A stretch of DNA of 5,214 bases from JBDSYA01 sp039925865 (GCA_039925865.1 JBDSYA010000060.1:1-5214); one strand, 5' to 3'. Positions 1 to 5,031 are shown, numbered from the stretch's first letter. Numbers and translations: made by a program. Notes: generated from the sequence alone by a model not told the origin.

Positions 1-1088
1 TAGATCGAATGAAAAAAACTATAGGGATCACTGTCATGATCCAGCCAAGTTTCTCCGCCATTTGTAGTTTTATAAATTTTTCCCGCTAATCCTACAATCC
101 AACCGGTATGATTATTGATGAAAAAAAGTGAGGTAAAACCACCCGACAACATCCCGGTTAATTGTCTAATCCATTCAGTCCCTCCATTAGTTGTCTTTAC
201 TATCTCTCCACCTCTTCCCACCGCCCAGCCAGTATTAACATTTTCGAAAAAAATGGAAAATAAGTAACTAGTTCCTGGAATTTGTTTTATCCAATCCTCT
301 CCTCCGTTTGTTGTTTTCAAAATTAAATTGTTATCTCCAACTACCCAACCTGTATTTTGATTTAAAAAATAACCTGAAGACAAATATACTCCTGAATTTT
401 CTAGACTTATCCAGTTAATACCTCCATTTGTTGTTCTCAGTATAACATGCCCTTCGCCAATCACCCAACCGATATTACTATCTAAAAATTGAATGGAATA
501 TAAAATATAAATTGATCCGCTTGATTGACTAACCCAGTTAGTTCCGCCGTTTGTGGTTTTTAAAATTATTCCTGAACTTCCTGCTACCCAACCAGTATCC
601 TTATTTGTAAAATAAACAGAATATATACTGAAATTCATTGGGTTTTTTTGGTTAACCCAATTTGCTCCACCGTTTGTTGTTTTAAGTATAATACCACCTT
701 CACCCACAATCCACCCAACATTATAATCCAAAAAATAAATTGATCTTAGATGTTCCGTTATTCCACTTGATCGAATTGTCCAGTTAGTTCCACCGTTTGT
801 TGTAGATAGAATCACACCACCTACTGCCCAACCCGTATTACCATCTATAAAGTCTACTGATAATAAAGAGTATGTAGTATTACTCATTTGAACTGACCAG
901 TTCAATCCGCCATTTGTTGTTTTTATAATGGTACCCACATTTCCAACCGACCATCCTGTATTCACGTCAACAAAATTTATTGATAGTAACTCATTTCCCT
1001 GTGGCAAAGGATTTTGACAAAACCAGTTTGTTTGAGCTGAAACAATGTTAAACGTAAATGTTAAAATTAGTATTGTTAATACTTTCAT
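1..1088 (-). CDS. Secreted YCF48/BNR-type repeat protein (partial, C-terminus off window)
   Basis: The minus-strand frame is open from an ATG at 1088 to the left edge (362 codons plus 2 bases), so the protein is truncated by the window and not by a stop. Residues 1-18 form a Sec signal peptide: Lys2, a hydrophobic core, and a probable cleavage after VSA before Gln19. The rest is eight repeats with the pattern SxxFxDxNTGWxVGxxGxIlkTTNGGxxW; the TTNGG-type turns begin at residues 57, 96, 137, 178, 219, 259, 299 and 341, a period of 39-42 residues. This pattern is typical of YCF48-like/BNR beta-propeller proteins. Such proteins are often surface-exposed or exported by the type IX system in Bacteroidota relatives, but any sorting domain would be C-terminal and cannot be seen. 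In this setting a role in photosystem assembly is not implied; ligand and function are unknown. An AGGAG site lies 5 bases before the start. The gene may be cargo of an element ending at the tRNA fragment near 1339-1385. Confidence 0.9.
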   Translation of the reverse strand, partial: MKVLTILILTFTFNIVSAQTNWFCQNPLPQGNELLSINFVDVNTGWSVGNVGTIIKTTNGGLNWSVQMSNTTYSLLSVDFIDGNTGWAVGGVILSTTNGGTNWTIRSSGITEHLRSIYFLDYNVGWIVGEGGIILKTTNGGANWVNQKNPMNFSIYSVYFTNKDTGWVAGSSGIILKTTNGGTNWVSQSSGSIYILYSIQFLDSNIGWVIGEGHVILRTTNGGINWISLENSGVYLSSGYFLNQNTGWVVGDNNLILKTTNGGEDWIKQIPGTSYLFSIFFENVNTGWAVGRGGEIVKTTNGGTEWIRQLTGMLSGGFTSLFFINNHTGWIVGLAGKIYKTTNGGETWLDHDSDPYSFFHSI

Positions 1089-1093
1089 ATTTT

Positions 1094-1098
1094 CTCCT
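1094..1098 (-). promoter_or_regulatory. Ribosome binding site of the repeat protein
   Basis: Read on the minus strand this is AGGAG within AAGGAGAAAAT followed by ATG, 5 bases upstream of the start. It fixes the start codon at 1088, which also gives a well-formed signal peptide. No convincing -35/-10 pair was found in the next 60 bases upstream. Confidence 0.75.
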
Positions 1099-1200
1099 TA
1101 ATTTATTGGGATAAAAAAATGTATAATAAGTTATTTTATTTGACATGTGATTGCAAGGATAATCTCACGAGCAGGATTGATTTTTAGATTCTTCGGGTAC

Positions 1201-1217
1201 ACAAAATAATATTTTGT
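1201..1217. repeat. 17-bp palindrome, arms ACAAAATA / TATTTTGT
   Basis: Perfect 8-bp inverted arms around a single central A. It lies between the repeat-protein gene and the tRNA fragment. The absence of a T-run and its low GC make a terminator unlikely; it could be a protein-binding site. In an AT-rich genome chance is possible. Confidence 0.5.
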
Positions 1218-1228
1218 AATAATTTGGT

Positions 1229-1252
1229 GTTAGCATTTTTGTTAGCATTTTT
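1229..1252. repeat. 12-bp tandem direct repeat (GTTAGCATTTTT x2)
   Basis: Two exact, adjacent copies of GTTAGCATTTTT at 1229-1240 and 1241-1252, about 90 bp left of the tRNA fragment. Short direct repeats flanking the core of a tRNA attachment site are known as arm-type binding sites of tyrosine integrases. That role is inferred from position only. Confidence 0.6.
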
Positions 1253-1338
1253 TGTAAAAAAAGGATAAGAAAAAGTAATTGTAGAAGAAGTTAAAAGTAG
1301 GAAAACGAAATATTCAAGCGGATTTAAAGGAATTAAAT

Positions 1339-1385
1339 TGATTCGTAATCAGCAGGTCGCCGGTTCAAATCCAGTCACCAGCTCA
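1339..1385 (+). pseudogene. 3' fragment of tRNA-Thr(CGT), putative att-site remnant
   Basis: The fragment reads like the second half of a tRNA. It has an anticodon loop TTCGTAA at 1342-1348 (anticodon CGT), closed by TGA/TCA, then the variable region, a T-arm with GGTTCAAATCC at 1362-1372, and a 3' acceptor strand CACCAGC at 1376-1382 with T as discriminator. No D-arm or 5' acceptor strand GCTGGTG precedes it: the bases before 1337 are unrelated AT-rich DNA. The T-stem carries one C-A mismatch (1360/1373 region), as expected for a copy no longer under selection. Integrative elements commonly insert by duplicating the 3' part of a tRNA gene from the anticodon loop on. This copy would then be the distal att site, with the intact tRNA off the left edge. 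The anticodon identity is read directly; the att role is inferred. Confidence 0.8.
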
Positions 1386-1387
1386 TG

Positions 1388-1423
1388 GAAAACCCATATA
1401 ACTTGATTTTTATATGGGTTTTC
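1388..1423 (+). terminator. Perfect 14-bp hairpin after the tRNA fragment
   Basis: The arms GAAAACCCATATAA (1388-1401) and TTATATGGGTTTTC (1410-1423) pair perfectly across an 8-base loop. The hairpin begins 3-4 bases after the tRNA 3' end, so it is probably the original terminator of the tRNA gene left with the chromosomal side of the att site. The A-run on one arm and T-run on the other could let it act in both directions. Confidence 0.7.
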
Positions 1424-1570
1424 TCTTTGATATCCATAATCCCTAAACAACTTTATAATCTCTTTTCATTAAAGTAAAAGCCTTCTTTTTACCTCACCAT
1501 ATCTATTCGATGAATCATTATTATGACATTTTAATTTCACCATTCAGTAACGCTCTAGCCACTACAAACA
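1424..1570. other. Intergenic stretch without recognisable feature
   Basis: AT-rich DNA between the tRNA-fragment hairpin and the palindrome array. I see no open frame of note, RNA gene or repeat in it. If the att interpretation is right, this is ancestral chromosomal sequence downstream of the tRNA. Confidence 0.5.
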
Positions 1571-1751
1571 TGTATAGAATTCATATATGCATTCTATACA
1601 AAAAACAGATCCGGGAGACAAATTCTATTTATCAGTTGGATAATATGTAAGGAATGAATATATGCGTTCATTACAAGGAAAAGATTGCCGGTAGACAAAT
1701 TCAATTATCAGTTGGATAATATGTAAGGAATGCATATATGCATTCCTTACA
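1571..1751. repeat. Tandem array of three 30-bp palindromes in 75-76-bp units
   Basis: The palindromes are at 1571-1600, 1646-1675 and 1722-1751, with centres 75 and 76 bp apart and a shared CATATATG-like core. The third is perfect, with half-site TGTAAGGAATGCATA. The first has arms TGTATAGAAT/ATTCTATACA and one mismatched pair inside. The second has a few mismatches. Between copies 1 and 3 two adjacent positions differ and their partners differ in step (T-A to A-T and A-T to G-C), so symmetry is kept while sequence changes. The 45/46-base spacers are related too; both end with AGACAAATTC, then a small TTATC-AGTTG-GATAA hairpin directly before the next palindrome. No T-runs follow, which argues against terminators. 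The array lies about 150-300 bp upstream of a sigma-54-type promoter, the usual place for enhancer-binding activator sites. Alternatives are a small palindromic mobile repeat or a structured RNA. Confidence 0.85.
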
Positions 1752-1883
1752 AGGAAAAGTTAGTGAAAGTTTTACAACGTCGGCACATCTTCACTAAAAT
1801 TCATCAAAAAAATCATACAATATGCCATAATTGTCAAATTTCAAAACTTTCAGTTATATATCAGTCTCATATGAACATTATTA
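1752..1883. other. Spacer between palindrome array and promoter
   Basis: AT-rich, no coding frame. The only structure seen is a distant 9-bp inverted repeat, GAAAGTTTT at 1765-1773 and AAAACTTTC at 1843-1851. In the sigma-54 model this is the DNA that would loop between activator sites and promoter. Confidence 0.4.
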
Positions 1884-1885
1884 TT

Positions 1886-1901
1886 TGGCACAATTAATGC
1901 T
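1886..1901 (+). promoter_or_regulatory. Putative sigma-54 (RpoN) -24/-12 promoter
   Basis: The sequence TTGGCAC-N5-ATGCT matches the RpoN consensus TGGCAC-N5-TTGCW. The invariant GG (1887-1888) and GC (1899-1900) are both present with the required 10 bases between them; the only departure is A for T before TGC. Transcription would begin near 1912, giving a leader of about 30 bases before the ATG at 1941. Sigma-54 promoters need an upstream-bound AAA+ activator, and a palindrome array lies at a fitting distance upstream. A chance match in AT-rich DNA cannot be excluded. Confidence 0.6.
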
Positions 1902-1940
1902 AAAATTAAAAAGGATAAATCTATTAATTAAAAAAGAACG

Positions 1941-2180
1941 ATGATCAAGAAGCCTAAAAATGAGAAAACAATTGAACAAACAGATTATAAGCTCAAAGCT
2001 GAGAAAAAATTTCCTCCCGATAAAGAATTTCCGTTGAATGAACAATCGAAGCAAAAGAAAGAGATTAACCCTGTTAATAAGGAAAAAGTAGCACATAAAA
2101 AAAAGCCCAATGATAAAAGAAAAAAAATAGAACAAAATCCCGGAGCTGTGTCCGGTAAGAAACAGAAAAGAATTTATTAA
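1941..2180 (+). CDS. Small Lys-rich, probably disordered protein (79 aa)
   Basis: I do not recognise a family. The 79-residue product is very rich in Lys with many Glu, Asn, Gln and Pro, has no hydrophobic segment, signal peptide or Cys, and is predicted by composition to be basic and disordered. It ends with NPGAVSGKKQKRIY, the only stretch that looks motif-like. The start ATG lies about 30 bases after the predicted sigma-54 start site; a weak purine stretch (AAAAAAGAA) precedes it, and a better AAGGA is too far away at 1911. The stop sits in a TTAATTAATTAATTAA run (2177-2192) that leads directly into the Shine-Dalgarno site of the next gene, 25 bases away, so cotranslation from one message is plausible. 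Nucleic-acid binding is possible from charge alone but is speculation. The frame could be non-coding AT-rich leader DNA; its position between promoter and lipoprotein favours a gene. Confidence 0.55.
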   Translation: MIKKPKNEKTIEQTDYKLKAEKKFPPDKEFPLNEQSKQKKEINPVNKEKVAHKKKPNDKRKKIEQNPGAVSGKKQKRIY

Positions 2181-2192
2181 TTAATTAATTAA

Positions 2193-2198
2193 GGGAGG
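2193..2198 (+). promoter_or_regulatory. Strong Shine-Dalgarno selecting a GTG start
   Basis: GGGAGG ends 7 bases before the GTG at 2206. It is the best ribosome binding site on the plus strand in this window and decides for the GTG start, which also yields a complete lipoprotein signal peptide. The next genes, Ku and DUF202, have no comparable site. Confidence 0.8.
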
Positions 2199-2205
2199 TT
2201 TATAA

Positions 2206-2874
2206 GTGTTAAAAAAAATTAGTGTATTTATATTTCTTTTTATTGTCTCTTTATCCTGTTCGGATAAAGAAAAAAATGGTGTTAAAAGTAATCTGGATAC
2301 AGTCCGCAATTCAGTTAAAAAAGATATAGATACTTTGACAAACAGATTGGTTCCCAATGATACATTATTCAGTTCTGTAACTGTTAAAGAAGTTGTAGTT
2401 GATGGAAATTATTCAGAAAATTTTCAGGAAAATCTTGAAGATATTTTTGAGAATTATGTTGAGATCAAAGATGAACTTGCTGATAATGATTCTGTTGATT
2501 CTAAAAAACATGCAGTAGAAATGCTTGAAGAAGTTACAAAATCTTTTGACAAATCAGCGAAAGATCCGGATAAGAACTGGAGCATGGAAGGAAATAAAAT
2601 AATGAAATATCAGAAAATAATTGAATCCTCCAATACACTTGATGAGCAACGGGAATGGTTTAGTAAGTTAACCGCATCCCTGACTGAAGCTGTTGAGAAA
2701 TATGGACTTCCCGGAAAAACAATTTATGAAGTGGAAACAAGTCCACAGGATGGAATGTCAGGTAAATGGCTTACCGATTCAAAAGACAGGGACGATCCAT
2801 ATAACGGAAAAACGAAAGATGAAGATACAGGCTCTCTGAAAGTCTTACGGGCATGGGATTTTAAAAAGAAGTAA
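2206..2874 (+). CDS. DUF3347-like outer-membrane lipoprotein, metal-ligand residues apparently lost
   Basis: The 222-residue product starts with a lipoprotein signal: Lys3-Lys4, a Phe/Ile/Val core, and the lipobox-like SLSC with lipidated Cys18. Ser-Asp-Lys-Glu follow; the acidic residues after Cys resemble the lipoprotein export signal of Bacteroidota, so an outer-membrane, possibly surface, location is likely. Residues about 75-115 (FENYVEIKDELADNDSVDSK and the following KKHAVEMLEEV) and 145-210 (WLTDSKDRDDPYNG) follow the layout of DUF3347, a helical domain found in periplasmic proteins and in CusB-like efflux adaptors. In typical members a YxxxCPM motif and an MLxCG motif supply Cys and Met that probably bind metal. 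Here the corresponding places read YEVETSPQ (174-181) and DEDTGS (205-210), without Cys or Met, so the ancestral metal site seems lost. The family assignment is from memory of the motif pattern and is moderately sure; the reading frame itself is sound. It lies 25 bases after the Lys-rich gene and probably shares its promoter. Confidence 0.8.
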   Translation: MLKKISVFIFLFIVSLSCSDKEKNGVKSNLDTVRNSVKKDIDTLTNRLVPNDTLFSSVTVKEVVVDGNYSENFQENLEDIFENYVEIKDELADNDSVDSKKHAVEMLEEVTKSFDKSAKDPDKNWSMEGNKIMKYQKIIESSNTLDEQREWFSKLTASLTEAVEKYGLPGKTIYEVETSPQDGMSGKWLTDSKDRDDPYNGKTKDEDTGSLKVLRAWDFKKK

Positions 2875-2895
2875 AATATAATTTTGAACAATATA

Positions 2896-3106
2896 TTGAA
2901 TAATAAATTTTCGTCGACAACTTCGATTTGGATGGAAAAAACATTACCCGAATTCGATGCTTTATATTCAGACGCTCATGTGGATATTTGTATAATTTTC
3001 AGTTGAAAGTATGTGGGATTGCCCTTGTCACGGATCCAGATTTGGTGCTACCGGAGAGGTTTTAAACGGCCCGGAAATATCAAATTTAGAAGTTTACCAA
3101 ACTTAA
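2896..3106 (+). pseudogene. Internally deleted FAD-dependent oxidoreductase with Rieske domain (both ends remain)
   Basis: Two fragments of one protein are visible in different frames. The 5' part (2896 to about 2997) encodes a product with TSIWMEKTLPEFDALYSD then AHVDICII, which resembles the N-terminus of DadA-like FAD oxidoreductases just before the GxGxxG dinucleotide-binding loop. The 3' part (about 2996-3106) encodes [20 protein letters not shown] then [16 protein letters not shown] and a stop: the second Rieske [2Fe-2S] ligand motif CPCHG and the usual C-terminal end. Everything between, including the GxGxxG loop, the catalytic body and the first Rieske motif CTHLGC, is missing. The 5' frame meets TGA at 3004 just after the junction. 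Some DadA-type oxidoreductases carry this N-FAD/C-Rieske architecture at about 500 residues, so most of the gene has been lost in one internal deletion (inference). The stop lies 10 bases before the Ku start, suggesting that the intact gene was in one operon with Ku. A coding start at TTG 2896 is a guess. Confidence 0.75.
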
Positions 3107-3116
3107 AATTATTATC

Positions 3117-3887
3117 ATGAAAGCTATCTGGAAAGGTGCCATAAGTTTTGGTTTGGTTAACATTCCGGTTAAAATGTATTCAGCTTCAGAAAGCAATACA
3201 CTTGATCTTGATATGCTGAGAAAAGGTGACCATTGCCCTGTTCATTTTAAAAGAGTTTGTGAATCGGATGGAAAGGAAATTCCATATGAAGACATTGTAA
3301 AAGGGTATAAGGTTAAAGGGGGTGAATATGTGATCCTTGATGATAAAGATTTTGAGAATGCGAATGTTGAAAAGACTCACAGGATTGATTTGATACATTT
3401 TGTTAATGAGACGGATGTGAATTCTGTTTTTTATGAGAAGCCGTATTTTCTCGAGCCTGAAAAATCGGGAGTTAAACCCTATGCATTGTTAAGAGAAGCA
3501 ATTAAGAAATCAAAAAAAGTCGGCATCGGAAAATTTGTAATGAAAAACCGTGAGCATGTCGGTGTCATAAAATTGTTCAACGATGCAATAATTTTTAATC
3601 AAATGCGTTTTCCCGATGAAGTGCGTAGTGATTCCGGTCTTAAACTTCCCTCTTCAAATGATCTGTCAGCAAAAGAAGTCGAAATGGCAATCACACTTAT
3701 AAAACAATTGTCACATAAATTCACTCCGAAAGATTATAAAGATACTTATAATGAAGAACTTATGAAGGTTATCGAACTCAAAGCTAAAGGAAAAAAGATA
3801 AAGCCATCAGGGAAAATTCCAAAGCCTACAAACACAAAGAATCTAATGACCTTATTGAAGGCAAGCATTAATAAAAAAGCTGCTTAA
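3117..3887 (+). CDS. ku: Bacterial DNA-end-binding protein Ku (non-homologous end joining)
   Basis: Ku forms a homodimeric ring that threads onto broken double-strand DNA ends and recruits ligase LigD. The 256-residue product is a full bacterial Ku. The N-terminus has IWKGAISFGLVNIPVKMYSA (4-23), followed by FKRVCESDGKEIPYEDIVKG (44-63) and GEYVILDDKDF (69-79). The core has VFYEKPYFLEPEKSGVKPYA (104-123), then LLREA and GIGKFVMKNREHVGVI (136-151). The end has FTPKDYKDTYNEELMKVIE (202-220). A Lys-rich tail (222-255) matches the short basic C-terminus that in this family contacts DNA or LigD. The ATG at 3117 lies directly before the conserved start of the family; no clear Shine-Dalgarno is seen, as is common in Bacteroidota relatives. 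No ligD is in the window, so the partner ligase must be elsewhere if the pathway is complete. The DUF202 gene follows after 12 bases and is probably cotranscribed. The FAD/Rieske scar precedes it by 10 bases. Confidence 0.97.
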   Translation: MKAIWKGAISFGLVNIPVKMYSASESNTLDLDMLRKGDHCPVHFKRVCESDGKEIPYEDIVKGYKVKGGEYVILDDKDFENANVEKTHRIDLIHFVNETDVNSVFYEKPYFLEPEKSGVKPYALLREAIKKSKKVGIGKFVMKNREHVGVIKLFNDAIIFNQMRFPDEVRSDSGLKLPSSNDLSAKEVEMAITLIKQLSHKFTPKDYKDTYNEELMKVIELKAKGKKIKPSGKIPKPTNTKNLMTLLKASINKKAA

Positions 3888-3899
3888 TTAATAAAAACT

Positions 3900-4316
3900 T
3901 TGGAAAGAAATAAAAGTGTAACATACAAGAAAGATTTATCGCGAAGCGAAGAGAGCTTGCTGGCATTTGAAAGGACAATGCTTTCACAGGAAAGAACACT
4001 GATGTCTTGGGTACGAACTTCGCTTTCACTGGTAAGTTTTGGATTCACAATATTTAAAATTTTTACAGATCTGAAAGTTGATGACATTTTATTGGAAGCC
4101 AACAATGCAGGGAAAAATTTTGGAGTTATCCTGATTGTTCTTGGAACTTTTTTTTTGATAGCGGCAAGCATTCAGCATAAATTCATAGAGAAGTATCTTG
4201 TCGTAGACGGCCTTAAAAAAAGGATCTCATTACCTTTCTTAGCGGCTGTGTGCATAAGTTTGCTGGGAATAGTTATGTTGTTTGGTATATTTTTTAAATT
4301 AGGTCCTTTGAATTGA
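3900..4316 (+). CDS. DUF202 (YidH-like) small integral membrane protein
   Basis: The 138-residue product matches the DUF202 family: a charged cytoplasmic N-terminus followed by the signature LAFERTMLSQERTLMSWVRT (21-40) and SLSLVSFGF. Three hydrophobic segments are visible at about 41-56, 73-91 and 111-132, ending close to the C-terminus. The function of DUF202 proteins is not established in general; a sensing or channel-like role is sometimes proposed, and related domains occur in fungal VTC proteins. The start is TTG at 3900, 12 bases after the Ku stop, and no good Shine-Dalgarno precedes it; starting at the next Met (Met27) would cut the signature, so TTG is preferred. Tight spacing indicates cotranscription with Ku and possible translational coupling. 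A strong terminator follows about 85 bases after the stop, so this is the last gene of the unit. Confidence 0.93.
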   Translation: MERNKSVTYKKDLSRSEESLLAFERTMLSQERTLMSWVRTSLSLVSFGFTIFKIFTDLKVDDILLEANNAGKNFGVILIVLGTFFLIAASIQHKFIEKYLVVDGLKKRISLPFLAAVCISLLGIVMLFGIFFKLGPLN

Positions 4317-4378
4317 AGTTATGATAAATATCAGCAAAAATTTTTATAAAAATTAATTTATAAAAGATATAATTCTTT

Positions 4379-4396
4379 GGTCCGGATAACCGGGCC
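4379..4396 (+). terminator. GC-rich hairpin downstream of DUF202 (no T-run)
   Basis: GGTCCGG (4379-4385) pairs with CCGGGCC (4390-4396) across the loop ATAA, 7 bp with one G-T pair. Without a T-run it is a weak terminator at best; it may pause or protect the transcript end ahead of the stronger terminator that starts 5 bases later. Confidence 0.5.
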
Positions 4397-4400
4397 TATA

Positions 4401-4455
4401 AAATGATTGATCGTACATGTGATTCCCCTCATTTGTATGATCATCATTTTTTTTT
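4401..4455 (+). terminator. Strong intrinsic terminator closing the Ku-DUF202 unit
   Basis: TGATCGTACA (4408-4417) pairs with TGTATGATCA (4434-4443), 10 bp with one G-T pair. The stem extends outward by AAATGA/TCATTT (4401-4406 and 4444-4449) past a single bulged T, and inward by a few pairs. Nine T residues follow at 4447-4455. This is the clearest intrinsic terminator in the window. Confidence 0.85.
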
Positions 4456-4521
4456 ATAAATTTGTTTTTCCGCCTAAATATGAAAGTGTGTAAATAATTA
4501 ACTTTAAATTCCAAAATGAAC

Positions 4522-4710
4522 GGGGATTAAAATGGGTTCAATATGAACGTCTAAATTCTGGATATTTGAATGAATTAAAAGTTTTCTGTTTGGTTAAAAA
4601 TTTTATTTTAGTAAATAATAAACTCTTAAAATTTAATAAAATATTTTATCTGATCTCTCGATTTTCAAATTGTTTCCCCCTTTGCAAAAGGGGGGATTAA
4701 GGGGGTTCAT
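4522..4710 (+). repeat. Dispersed repeat, copy A (modules M1-M2-hairpin)
   Basis: Module M1 (4522-4566) contains GGATTAAAATGGGTTCAATA and the small inverted repeat GTTCA-ATA-TGAAC. Module M2 (about 4572-4675) runs from TTAAAAGTTTTCTG through AAACTCTTAAAATTTAATAA to ATTGTTTC. A C-run/G-run hairpin follows (4676-4694), then GGATTAAGGGGGTTC. Both modules occur again at 5041-5202 in the opposite order. No coding potential was seen; this is non-coding repeat DNA. Confidence 0.75.
4676..4710. repeat. C-run/G-run hairpin element, first copy
   Basis: CCCCCTTT (4676-4683) pairs with AAAGGGGG (4687-4694) around GCA, followed by GATTAAGGGGGTTC. An inverted copy lies at 4999-5031 and a decayed direct copy at 5142-5173. 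Repeats of this type are common in intergenic DNA of several AT-rich environmental lineages, and they give rise to spurious predicted proteins containing PLCKRG-like strings. Confidence 0.8.
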
Positions 4711-4998
4711 TTAATGAAATAAAAAGTATCGAATTCGATATGAATCTTCCTCAAGGTTCATGTTGAAAAATAATTCAACAAACACTGCAAAGCAATATCA
4801 GTTTTTGCGTAACAATCTTTTCTGCTCATTTTATTCCGACTTGTCTATGCATTTAAGTGGACAGAAAGAATTGGAAGGATTGACATATCCACAGGGTGCC
4901 GTATCAAAATATATAACATTTAAATTTTTGATAGCGGAGTTGCTCCGCGGGAACAGAGTTTGGAAAATTTGACCTGGGCTTAAAATATCTTTCCAATA
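4711..4998. other. Non-coding stretch between repeats
   Basis: No convincing gene. It holds a perfect 14-bp palindrome TATCGAATTCGATA (4727-4740) and a GC-rich hairpin GCGGAG-TTG-CTCCGC (4934-4948). A 70-codon plus-strand frame (4760-4972) crosses that hairpin, resembles no known family and has no ribosome binding site, so it is not called as a gene. Confidence 0.5.
4934..4948. repeat. GC-rich hairpin GCGGAG-TTG-CTCCGC
   Basis: Six perfect base pairs with a 3-base loop, inside otherwise AT-rich DNA, followed by GGGAACAGAGTTTGG. The base composition contrast suggests a dispersed repeat inserted here, but no second copy is visible in this window. It lacks a T-run and is not placed to terminate a gene. 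Confidence 0.5.
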
Positions 4999-5031
4999 AC
5001 CCCCCTTGATCCCCCCTTTTGCAAAGGGGGG
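4999..5031. repeat. C-run/G-run hairpin element, inverted copy
   Basis: Reads as AACCCCCCTTGATCCCCCC then TTTTGCAAAGGGGGG. It is nearly the exact reverse complement of the element at 4676-4710, with the same order of parts (hairpin, GATYAA, second G-run). The internal stem is CCCCCCTTT (5011-5019) with AAAGGGGGG (5023-5031). Confidence 0.8.

Noticed and set aside
1571..1751. CRISPR-like array
   Set aside because: The spacers are related to each other rather than unique, the repeats are full palindromes that diverge, and there are only three with no cas genes.
1571..1751. Tandem transcription terminators
   Set aside because: Palindromes are AT-rich at the centre, have no following T-run, and no gene ends just before them.
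1881..2135. 84-codon minus-strand frame opposite the Lys-rich gene
   Set aside because: Phe/Leu/Ile-rich product is the mirror of Lys/Glu-rich codons on the other strand; no ribosome binding site and it would cover the plus-strand promoter.
2991..2996. TATAAT as a -10 box for a dedicated Ku promoter
   Set aside because: No acceptable -35 at the right distance, and the bases fall in remnants of the deleted oxidoreductase gene.
3011..3106. A real 31-codon Rieske mini-protein
   Set aside because: It has only the second half of the [2Fe-2S] ligand set, lacks the CTHLGC motif, and the same reading continues upstream of the ATG as a decayed domain, so it is a gene remnant.
3186..3398. 70-codon minus-strand frame inside ku
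   Set aside because: Antisense shadow of a clearly conserved gene.
3884..4171. 95-codon minus-strand frame opposite the DUF202 gene
   Set aside because: Antisense shadow; the plus strand carries the DUF202 signature.
4760..4972. 70-codon plus-strand frame in the repeat region
   Set aside because: No ribosome binding site, no family resemblance, and its 3' part is made of the GCGGAG-TTG-CTCCGC hairpin repeat.
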